Source of the DNA: Acanthococcus lagerstroemiae
Lineage: Eukaryota; Arthropoda; Insecta; Hemiptera; Eriococcidae
Direction: 5' to 3'
DNA: 64,000 nucleotides
Assembly (NCBI GenBank): GCA_031841125.1
Contig: CM063113.1
Location: forward strand, 57,033,211-57,097,210
Shown in pieces: positions 54,919-64,000 of this stretch (the first letter of the stretch is position 1; every line of letters starts with the position of its first letter). The notes under the pieces were generated by a model. It saw only the letters and a list, made by a program, of their open reading frames with translations, had not been told where the DNA came from and searched no databases. The position numbers and the translations under genes are program-made.

Positions 54919-55790
54919 TCTTCTATATACATAAAAATTAATGTATGTTTGTCAGTCTGCCTGTGTACGGTATGTCCTTCATATTTATTTGGAAATTTCT
55001 GTTAATGTATGTCTGTGTCTGTGTGTGTTCTTCATATTTCCATGGAAATTTCTATTAACAGCACGGCTGCAGACTTTACTACACTTTTCTTCCGATCGCC
55101 ATGAAACTTTGAGAAGTTGTTCAATACACTCCCGCAAAGGTTTTTGGGGGTGGGGGTATGCTCCCCCGACACGCTCTTGTTATTATGATGTCATACCACT
55201 GAGAATACTTGAGCGAAAACCGTGCCTCAATGGTTGACATTTTCATGGAAATTTCTATTAATAACACGGCTGCAAACTGCACGTGTCTCCTGCAGAGACA
55301 CATATTGTAACATTTTATATTATGCTTTCGTACCCTATTAAAAAAAAATTCCATGGGAATTTCTATCAATAACACAGCTGCAGACTGTAGTCGCGCAGGG
55401 CGCAGCAAAGATCAAGATCAATGAGCACACGACCGGAAGAAAAATAAATTTCAATGGAAATGTCAGCTACTGAACTGAATTGTCACCATGAACAGCTAAA
55501 GAACTGAGAGCTGAACTGACCTGGAAATGAGAAGAGAAAAGAAGAAGAACTGTAGTCGCGCAGGGTGCAGCAAAGATCAAGATCAATGAGCACATGGCTG
55601 GAGTTAAAGTTTTTGCTCAAGTATACCCATCGCTGGAAGAAAAATAATTTTCCATGGAAATGTCAATCACTGAATTTGTGTCGGGGAGCCTGCCAGGGGG
55701 ACCTCACGATTGTCGTTGTTGTCCTTGCTTTCGCCTATCCATGGAAATGGAGAGAGAGTACACCTCGTTACGACTGTTGCTGTTGTGAAG
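54919..55790 (+). mobile_element. Possible non-autonomous Helitron (5' end recognised only)
   Basis: TCTTCTATATACATAAAAAT then TAATGTATGTTTGTC is the style of Helitron 5' ends (TC start, then ATAAAAAT..ATGT). Near 55088 CCGATCGCCATGAAACTTTG matches a phrase often seen inside insect Helitrons. A CTRR end with hairpin was not found, so the right boundary is a guess. No Rep or helicase is present. Confidence 0.4.
55040..55715 (+). repeat. Internal direct repeats inside the Helitron-like region
   Basis: CATGGAAATTTCTATTAA followed by a CACGGCTGCA-like word occurs near 55043, 55244 and (variant) 55351. ACTGTAGTCGCGCAGGG then GCAGCAAAGATCAAGATCAA occurs at about 55384 and 55550, a 166-bp offset. 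Confidence 0.8.
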
Positions 55791-56054
55791 GCTTATAACG
55801 TATGTAGGTAGGTAGGTATGTGGAACGGCTTTTTTTTTTTAGTTTTTCAGTTTTCTACTGCTATTGCTTTTCAACCTTATAAAGTGAACAGTGTTATTTA
55901 CAATGCCACGGGCCATGAGATATAATCTTTCACAACGAAGCCGTAATGCAACAGACTTCGCAATATTGCGAATCAATCCAACCCATTTTCAAAATTTTGG
56001 GACTCACGTTGTTTCTGAACCATGTGGTTCAATTGTAGATGGGAGATTTAAAAA

Positions 56055-57531
56055 GGGGTAGAATAAATTTCTGGCATTCGTTGATACTGAAAAAACTTTT
56101 GACAATATTAAATGGGATAAAATGTTTAATATTCTAAAAAGGATAGCAATAAAGAAGAAAATAAAGAAGAAAGTCAAGTTATTTTAAACTTATATAACAG
56201 ACAGAAAACTACATTAAGAACAGAAGGAGAGAAAGGGGAGGCAAATATGAAAAAAGGTGTAAGGCAGGGGTGCTCGTTATATCCAGCGTTATTTAATTGG
56301 TACATAGAGTGAAATATAAAAGAAATAAAAGAAAAAATTGAAGCAGGTGTAACCATACATGGAGAGCGAGTAGAGATGTAAAGAAGCTCAGGTTTACAGA
56401 TGATATTGTCTTATTAACTGAAAGAAGCAATGATTTGGAAAATATTTTTAAATAGAATGGAGGAGATTTTGAGTTAGAATATTGTATGAAACTATTTAAA
56501 ATATTAAAACTAAAGTGATGGTATACGTAATTGATGTGAACACGATACTTTAAAATAAAAAATTGTTCAGGGAAAAATTGAGGAAGTAGGCGGATTTTGC
56601 TATACCAGGAGTAAAATAACAAAAGGTGGAAGGTGTAAAAGGGATATTAGTAGTAGAATAGTCCAAGCTACATTAGAACTTTATCGAAAAAGCAATTTAT
56701 TCAAATCAAAAACAAATTTGGAAATCAAAACATTATTTTTGGAAACTTATGTTTGGGGTGTAGCGTTGTATGAATGTGAAATTTGGACCATAGGAAAACC
56801 AGAGAAGAGAAGGATCGAACCTTTTGAAATGTGATGCTATAGGCGGATACGGATACTTCATATCAAATGGACGGATAAGGTAAGAAATGAGGCAATATTT
56901 GACAGGGAGGCAAGCTGGTGCTGAGCCTGCTCTAAAGGTATCTTAAGCTCCCCTAGGCAAAGGCACCACCATTTAAAAAAATCATCATGACGCTAAACGA
57001 GAAAGAAAGAAAGGATAAATAGATTGAATATCACAGAAATATTTTAAAATTTAGAACAAAAACTTGGTTAACTAATTTGGGACTCTTAGATTGGGAATAG
57101 GATTTGTTTGTAATGGCCCCAGTACACTCTCGCTAAATTACCCGAGCCTGTTTAGACAACGAGGCGAGACACCCACTGAAATAAAACATAAAACTCATGT
57201 ACACTTTTTTCTTGGCTTGTAATAAAATGTCGGCCTCGGCCCACCAAAAGGTTCATATAGAGCTCCACTCACACAGAAACACTGGCTACGGGGCTGATTT
57301 GGAATTTTTTGAAGATGAAGAATCATGATAAACTGACAGGGCATAACTTGAGGCACCCAGAAATAATATCACTCCTGCTAGAAGGAAAGAATTGAGTAGG
57401 TCAGCAAAGATTCCAGTACGTTCAAGAGATAATCGAGGATATCAGATGTAAGAGTTATTTGGAAATGAAAGAGCTGCATCAAACCGTTCGTAAGACTGAT
57501 AATCTTCTTATCATCATCATCATCATCATCA
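56055..57531 (+). pseudogene. Strongly decayed LINE RT with (ATC)n tail
   Basis: FLAFVDTEKTFDNIKWDKMF (motif A) lies at about 56070, KGVRQGCSLYPALFNWYIE near 56250, and FTDDIVLLTERSNDLEN near 56392, where the usual FADD is FTDD. A thumb piece (ETYVWGVALYECEIWTIG) lies near 56740. Unrelated sequence occupies about 56930-57290. The C-terminal end (DIRCKSYLEMKELHQTVR) lies at 57435-57490, followed by an ATC run at 57510-57531. There are many stops. Confidence 0.7.
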
Positions 57532-57544
57532 TTATATCATACTA

Positions 57545-57995
57545 AACATGTTCTGGTTTTCTTTTAAATTTGTAGAAAGATCGGTAGTCATTATTACGTG
57601 GAATCTAAAAAGCAAAATGTGAATTTACGTAGGTATTTTCTTTTGACTAATGCTTTGGAGAAAAGGTTCTCAAACAGCTTTGAACTTTGTACTTTACTTA
57701 CTTTGGGCACTCACACACATCTACCGTGGTCTTTTTTGTTATCAGTGGAATCACGATTAGGCTCTTGTACACTCTTTATCCCTCGAGATTGGATGGCGAT
57801 AGTATTGAAAGTATTGAACTCACTTAAACCAACTCACTTAAGCCCACCGTCTAGAGTAACTTTATAAAAATCCAAAAATCTATCTTAGCCCCCCCCCCCC
57901 CCAAAAAAAAACACCAACTATAAAAATAGCTTTTTTCTCTGTAAGCATGACATCACAAACGATAATAGCAGTACTCGTATAGTTCTACATTTTTC
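57545..57995. other. No gene recognised; C16A9 run
   Basis: A run of about 16 C followed by about 9 A lies at 57887-57911. The frame 57598-57867 shows no domain. Confidence 0.4.
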
Positions 57996-57999
57996 ATTT

Positions 58000-59120
58000 C
58001 GGGAAGCTAATTTTGAAACCGCCTAGCTCCCTCTGTTTCCGCACCTTTCTAGCATGTTTCTGTCGAATCCTAGTAGAAAGTCGGCATATGTACTTATCGG
58101 GTGCCTCTCCTATCAGTGTTTGGCTGACTTTCATGCCACTGGCCAACCGCCAGGGCATTTCCATCTGCTTCCTTTTATTCAAGCCTTCTCCTTGAATTTT
58201 ATGACGCTGAATGCTATGGGAAAAACCGCATGGGAGTTACCAGTTCCTGTTTTATGCCCGACTTCGCTAGCTTATCCGCGATCATGTTCCCTTTTATGCC
58301 GCAGTGTCCCGGTGTCCGCAGTGTGGTGACAACGATTCTCCTGAGCAAGGATGAATAATTTGTTAATGCAGTTTGCCACCACCAAGGATGTAGTGACAAT
58401 AGTGCCTTAATAGCCGCTTGACTGTCTGTACACATACAGATCTGCTTATTAAATAAGCCCTTCTGCTAGCTTCTACCAACAACCATTGTGATTGCCAAGA
58501 CTTTTGCTTGGAGGATAGTGACGCCTTCACCCAGTGCCATTGAATAGTTGTCAGTGCCCTTTGCATTCGTGATTCCGATTCCTGTACCTTGGTCATTCTA
58601 TCAGGTATCTGAAAACCACACAGGCTCCTCTTTTCCTAGAAAGCTTGGCCCCCTCTTTTCCCTTGCCACCCGTGTGGGTATCATTGTACGGTATGGCTTG
58701 TCAAATAAATGTTCCACCGCGATTCTATCTCCCGGTATACCAAAACATTTGTCCATCGTCTCCGCCGTCTCCTATATCATTCCATGACTGTTTTCTGGGC
58801 TCGGAGGTTTGATTGGTTCAGACGATACGCCCCCCCCCCCCCATTATCGCAGCTGATTCTATAGCAATGTGAAGTGGTGGTAGGTTTAAGAGCCTTTCAA
58901 GTGCGTTCGTCGGCATCGTTCTCATTGCCCCTGTTATCATACACGCCAGCCTTCAGAGATAGTCCAGTTTCTCTTTGATTTTGCCTAGATGGACCCTTCT
59001 CATAGCCCCTATTATTATTACACACGCCAGCCTTTACAAATGGTCCAGTTCCTCGCTGATTTTAGCTAGATGAACCCGGCCCCACCACACAACAGCCGCA
59101 TATATGATTCTGAGATGTAT
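58000..59120 (-). pseudogene. LINE RT C-terminus plus RNase H (R1/I-like group)
   Basis: On the minus strand, RT C-terminal sequence at 59120-58850 (LACMITGAMRTMPTNALERL then LNLPPLHIAIESA) precedes an RNase H domain at 58600-58214. That domain has TGIGITNAKGTDNYS, CTDSQAAIKALLSLHP (catalytic Asp) and TPGHCGIKGNMIADKLAKSG. The RNase H would remove element RNA after copying. A tandem duplication of 78 bases lies within the RT end (58921-59077). Frames shift several times, so it is dead. Confidence 0.75.
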
Positions 59121-59124
59121 TACA

Positions 59125-60110
59125 CCAGTTTATATCTAAAGCATCGTTTCGGGAGAGGGTATCCAGGTCTCAGCAACAAAGGCAGGGCAAATCCAGAGAG
59201 CCTCAGTCCAGTGGCGTGCATTCCAGGCAAGCAAGGTAAGCGCCGCTTACCTTGAAAATTCCCGATAAAATAAGTTCTCATATACATTATCAACTTCAAC
59301 TTGTAACAAATAAAAGATAATGAAACATTGGGCAAAACAGGACTGTATCGACGCTTACGCTTAAGTATATAAGAAATTCACGGGAGTGAGGAGACAGTTA
59401 AAACAGCAGCATTATAAGCCAGAGAGATGTGCGTCGGATCCAATGCTTCTTTTCCACACTGCACGTAACATTGCGCAACTTAGGCACCGCCTCCGTGTTA
59501 ATTACCAACACAAAAACACACTAGCATATTCAACGCGACGAAACCCTAGCTTTTGGTTGCGTTCTGGAAGTGCCTTGAGTCAGGGCTTGCCTCGGCTTGG
59601 CTATACACGAACGTTGAAGTTGACAGTGAAACGTGATTATGTTCTTCTATTAGTCAACGCATTATGTTTGAATGCTCAGATCCCCCCCCCCCCCAATGCG
59701 TATTCGAGATCTTATTGAAAACCCTTTTCCTTTTTCGCGATTTACTTTTAATGAACAATTAGAATTTATAGCCGAAACCAGAATTACCGTTTTTGAAAAC
59801 TGAGCAAAGAAAGGTGGTTTGATTTTTACCTAGCCACGTCCATGTATCGCAATATGAAATCATTTTGTGATTAACTCGTTGCGAAGATGGTGGAAAACTG
59901 TTTTGTTGGTCATGTCTATTATTCGTCATATAAAAGGATAAATTCATACGGAATGACCCTGCACGGGGATACAACACCTTGAATAATTTGATCACTGCCC
60001 TTTTGTAGTAGCATGTTTCATACTTTTATTCTGATTTTTACTTCACTTCTACAGGCTCAGAAATGTACCCAGGGGGAAACGTATCCCCCTGTAGGCCAGC
60101 AGTTGAGAAA
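59125..60110. other. No gene recognised
   Basis: Short frames only. A C14 run lies near 59681. Confidence 0.35.
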
Positions 60111-60119
60111 ACTTACCAT

Positions 60120-60355
60120 TTCAGTCAGGCGGAGTTGGAAAAATCCAACAAGTCAAAAGTTGTTGTTTTTGTTTTTTGCTTTAATACTTTTGAAAAGTGA
60201 GTTGAGAAGTTGGGAAAATCCAATAAATCAATTTTTTCTTTTGGCTTTGATGTTTGGGAATTTTGACTTGAGTTAGTGGGAAAAATCAAACACGTCGAAA
60301 GTTCTTTCTTTTAGCTCTGATATACTTGGGAATTTTGAGTTGAGTCAGTTGGGAC
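60120..60355 (+). repeat. ~72-bp tandem repeat, locus 2
   Basis: Three units share GTTGGAAAAATCCAACAAGT, CTTTGATGTTTGGGAATTTT and GAGTTGAGTCAGTTGGGA. It is the same family as 42230-42490. The array is cut at its right end by a SINE. Confidence 0.8.
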
Positions 60356-60368
60356 TTTCACAATTTTT

Positions 60369-60576
60369 GCCAGCCGAGTGGATAGCGCGCTGGTCCTGGA
60401 ATCTGTAGGTTCCGAGTTCGAGCCCACGTAGCAACTCGCTACATTTCGACCCCGACCAGTTTTTCGGGAAGGACGAAAAGAGGGCTAAGACAGCCCTAAC
60501 AGCCTCCCCGCCATCTCTGAAGTAATGCTCGAAAGGGCGGATTCCAGGGCTCGGGTTGAGAGTGAAATCAGAAAAG
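60369..60576 (+). mobile_element. SINE family 1 copy, slightly 5'-truncated
   Basis: Begins inside the A box (CAGCCGAGTGGATAGCGCGC), keeps B box-like GAGTTCGAGCCC, and carries the full family body to TCGGGTTGAGAGTGAAATC. It is more diverged than the copies at 11.2 and 14.1 kb. Confidence 0.85.
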
Positions 60577-60589
60577 TGCCCCCCCCCCA

Positions 60590-62625
60590 AGAAAAACTCT
60601 TCGGTACATCCCTGTCTATGCTTATCGCTTACCTCCTAGAAAAACTCAGCGCACGCCACTGCCTCAGTCCCTTTTCGATCAGGAATATTTGTGAGGAGAG
60701 AGTCAGTGATATATTCTCAACCATCTGTCGATTTTGATAATGTAACGCACACTCGTCTCAAGTCTGCGGGTTTTTCGAGTTTTGCGCGAGAAGTGTTCAG
60801 TCCGGACCCCGGGCGAGGACATACGAAACTGAAGAGACGAGAGTAGGTAGAAAAAGCGTGTGTACTGATTCACCGATAGAAAAAGCAGATCTGATCGAGA
60901 GTATTAAAACATGAATCGTAACAGAACATATATGTCTCGCCTGGCCTCGAGAGCGAAAAAAAGAGTGAGTCATGAAAATAAAAAGAGGAAGAAGAAGCGT
61001 GGCTTAGAAAATATCATGCACAAGAAGTACTGGTATGCAGATTACAAAAGACGTTCTTAAGACGCTCGCATTGGAGGACGATTTACACAAAAATATGCAT
61101 TGGAGAGAAGGTCAAAGTCCATTTTTTCAAATTTTGATATTACTGTTCAAAATGATATGTGTAGAACCAAGTACTGCTACTCGCCTTCAACCAATATGAA
61201 GTTCGTGTTCCAAAAAATTGCTGAGCAGATTTATTCTGTCAGACGTCGCCACTGTCAAGTTACTCCACTTTTACATTGCGTTGTAAAGAGCCAGTTATAT
61301 TTTTCGATTTTACTCGAGAAACATTATTTTTTACGGAACAACGAAAAAACTAGATTTATGCAGTGTGTAAAATTTCATATCCGACGAGTCTAAAATGAAC
61401 AACAAAATTGCGGTAATTCTGGTGTTATCAATTTTGTATTGTTTCTTAAATCTTCAGTCTACGAATACAGCTTTTGACTTCAAAGCTAATTTCGATTTAA
61501 TGCCATCCTTTGAATAAAACAATTCGTTGAACATTGTTCTTCGTCAATTTCCATGGATTTTCCCAACATTTTTACTCATTCTACAGGAAAAACGGAGAAC
61601 GCTCTATTCTACACGTAGAATTCCACCAACAACCCAATTTAACAGGCATACAAAAAGCCAACTTTCTACAAAAGTACCATGGCAGTGCCTGCGACGGTTA
61701 CAACCAAAAATCATAAGAAACGTGCTTACCTGCAGCAGAAAGAAGAGCAAGAAGGTAACTTTGGCGCCCATATTCCAGTTATCCTTCAAGGATCAGCCGC
61801 TTTCCTGTCGCCCTTTGTCATCGTCATTTTCCTGCGAACAAAAAGAAGAAGAAAAGAAAAACACCGCCGATTTATTAGCCTGTAATATACCGAGCAATTA
61901 TTCTGGAAGTTTTATCACGGCCGAATGGCGTACTAGGATCCTCGTTCGCCGTTTATCCGCACCGTTTAACATACAAGTTGTCGAAGAAAAGCTCGGAAAA
62001 AAGCTTCGCACGATAAAAAGAGGAAACCGAAAAAAAGCAAGAAGCTTTGCGGTCTACCCGGCAAACGTCCTAATACATTTAAATTGTTCCAACGTAGCCA
62101 TCGTTCCCGAATAAAGGCCACACTACCGAGCTTTTGTACTTTTTTTTTCCTTCGTGTCTTTTTTTTCTCTCTTTTTCGTTGTCGTCTTCGTCGTGTCGTA
62201 TTCTTGGCTCTGCTCTTCGTTGCTTTTCTATCTTTCGCTATTTCCGTGACCAGAATGTTCATGAAACATTTTAGCATATAAAGCAATTACATTATACTGT
62301 TTACACTGTTTTTTTTTTTCCTTCTTTGTACCACTTTTTCGTCCTCTCTGATTCCTCAGCAGATACGTGTTCAGTTTGGAATACGACAACGAGAGATGAC
62401 GAATTCGAAAAGGTTTTTCACCGAAAACGAAATAAACGGCCTCGCGAATGACTGTTTTTCGATTATTCGGCGAATTCGCGTGATCGAATGTGCCCCAGCG
62501 GTTATTCTAAAACGCGGTTTATCTGCTTCGTTTGAGCAGTTCTCAAATGAAAGTTGGCAGTTCTGAAGTGTTCGTGCAGTTGTAAATTATAAGACGCTCG
62601 TTAGGTTGGAACCAAGAAAAGAGCC
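60590..62625. other. No gene recognised; one 195-codon frame
   Basis: The plus frame 61527-62114 is the longest here (195 codons), but other frames overlap it, it has no domain, and it is rich in Lys/Arg from A-rich DNA. I do not regard it as a supported gene. Confidence 0.3.
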
Positions 62626-62631
62626 CCTCTT

Positions 62632-62868
62632 ACAGACATGCGGTAGCTGCGTGATAGGTACTTCAAAACTTTTCTGAACATGTTTCAGACTCCTTAAAAC
62701 TATTCAAATCTAAACTATTTAAATGTGTTTAAGATTCTGCAAAACGTATGCGTAGTAGTCAGTTATAAAAAAATCATTATGGTGGAGCCCCCCCCCAAAA
62801 AAAAAAGTCTTGTAGACATGCGGTAGCTTCGTCCATACTTCGAAATTATTCTGAACATCTTTATCAGT
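62632..62868 (+). repeat. Two direct repeats 180 bp apart
   Basis: AGACATGCGGTAGCTGCGTG (about 62634) and AGACATGCGGTAGCTTCGTC (about 62814) are each followed by an ACTTC..AA..TTCTGAACAT stretch. A C9A10 run lies before the second copy. Confidence 0.75.
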
Positions 62869-62898
62869 CATATATTTTCAAAAACACTTAATTTTTCA

Positions 62899-63000
62899 AG
62901 TGCCCTTAAATAGAAAAAATCACTAAACATTGCATATAAGTAACCTCCGGAGGTTACTTAAGTGCAACTGTAAGTGATTTTTTCCATTTAAGGGCACTCA
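62899..63000. mobile_element. Fold-back palindrome 5
   Basis: AGTGCCCTTAAATAGAAAAA at 62900 pairs with the arm ending near 63000 (complement AGTGCCCTTAAATGGAAAAA). The centre has the perfect palindrome GTAACCTCCGGAGGTTAC. Its right end abuts the DD of an RT active site. Confidence 0.8.
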
Positions 63001-63900
63001 TGACGATTTGGTAGTGTTTTTACGTCACAGCAACCCAGAAAGAGCTAACATCGAATTACAGACCACCGTTGACCGTCTTATCAAATGGGGAGCTGAAAGA
63101 GGCCTCAAATTCTCATCTACTAAAACAAAGATACTACACTTCATCAGAAAGAGGCACCAAATGAACCTGAAACTAAAGCTTTACAATAAGCCTCTCGAAC
63201 AAGTTACAGAGGTAATTTTCCTTGGACTGATCTTCGATAGCAGGCTATGATGGGCCTCACACATACGTCAGTTCACGAAAAAATGTACTCAAAAGTTGAA
63301 CATTCGCCGAGTTCTCAACGGTATACCTCCTGAGGATCGGATAGAAAATGCCTTCTTCACCTGTACACCAGTTACATCCGCCCACTTATGGACTATGGCA
63401 ACATCGTTTACTCCACAGCCTCGCAGAGCACGCTCAATCAGCCAAATACTATACAAAACACTGCTGTAACAGGTGCCCTACGCTCCAGCCCCGTCACCAG
63501 CCTACATGTAGAAAGTAACACCATGCCTCTGCTACATCACAGAAATCTGGTTGCTCTACTGTACTATTCTCGAGTGCACACGATACCAAATCACATAAAC
63601 GCCTTCAGACTGACATCTCGTGCCACTTCATATTCCAAGTTTCGTTAACACTGCCAGCAACTATTGCAGAAATACGAATTACAAGCCCTCCGACTCATCT
63701 ACCTTTAATCAAACCTACACTTGCAGAATTGGACACTCAGGATAGGCCATACCATACTCACGCACAGCTTCTTCTACAATCGACTACCGTCCGTAAGCGA
63801 AACGTGTGACATTCGGCTTGATGTGATCCATATCCTCAATTACTGCCTCACGTCGTATTATGGTGGTGGACTTTTACGACTCGCGTTTTCCTCAATTTGA
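63001..63900 (+). pseudogene. LINE RT C-terminal fragment, I/jockey-like
   Basis: Begins within the active site (DDLVVFLRHSN), then LIKWGAERGLKFSSTKTKIL, VIFLGLIFDSRL with a stop, and DYGNIVYSTASQS in another frame. Near 63735 GHTILTHSFFYNRLPSVSET matches the conserved C-terminal block of I/jockey-type ORF2. There are stops and frame changes throughout. The 5' part is cut off by the fold-back element. Confidence 0.7.
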
Positions 63901-64000
63901 GATAAGATTGAAAATTAAATAAATTTAGTACTTGGATTCGAAACTTCCGAAATTAATATTGCAATAATAGTAAATAGCATCGAAATTAAAAAGGTTGCTG

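Noticed and set aside
61527..62114. 195-codon plus-strand frame as a host gene
   Set aside because: Other frames overlap it, it has no domain or splice context, and its Lys/Arg-rich composition follows from A-rich DNA.

Overview
The window looks like repeat-dense intergenic or intronic DNA from an arthropod nuclear genome, most likely an insect. It has no operons, ribosome binding sites or dense gene packing. The recognisable coding sequence comes almost entirely from transposable elements: non-LTR retrotransposons (LINEs) of several lineages, a Ginger-type DNA transposon, a Tc1-like remnant, a Helitron helicase scrap, tRNA-derived SINEs and small inverted-repeat elements. I could not fix the species. 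No complete host gene was recognised. The best host candidates are one 45-base microexon-like segment at 37372-37416 and a coding-like stretch near 42.5 kb, both weak.

Layout, 0-20 kb: minus-strand LINE debris at the left edge (endonuclease and RT, 1-1740), a Tc1-like end (2828-3240), a Helitron helicase scrap, and two RTE-like LINE copies (4923-7030), the first with a 7-base target duplication. Then follow a 310-bp tandem duplication (9.05-9.67 kb), a SINE on each strand (11.2 and 14.1 kb), a gag-like ORF1 remnant (13 kb), a cluster of three fold-back palindromes (15.66-16.29 kb), a 287-bp duplication, a 45-bp minisatellite and an R1-like RT fragment (18 kb).

Layout, 20-40 kb: an RTE scrap (20.2-20.6 kb), a ~197-bp tandem repeat (22.1-22.85 kb), a second SINE type (24.5 kb), an RTE copy with a 5' inversion and target duplication (25135-26732), about 1 kb of AT-rich repeats (27-28.1 kb), a long open LINE ORF of 760 codons (29402-31684), mostly unassigned DNA to 39 kb, and a decayed LINE (39.05-40.88 kb).

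Layout, 40-64 kb: a broken ORF of unknown origin (41.2-41.95 kb), a satellite with a 38-base T run, and a ~348-bp repeat family split by a Ginger element (44221-45661) with a TGGA target duplication. These are followed by another fold-back, a hAT-like MITE with an 8-bp duplication (46777-47269), a piggyBac-like MITE (48879-49231), a second long open LINE ORF (50937-52517), a Helitron-like 5' end (54.9 kb) and three more degraded LINEs up to the right edge.

Nothing here forms a cooperating pathway. The genes are independent selfish elements nested in one another. Target duplications and interrupted repeats allow part of the insertion order to be read directly.
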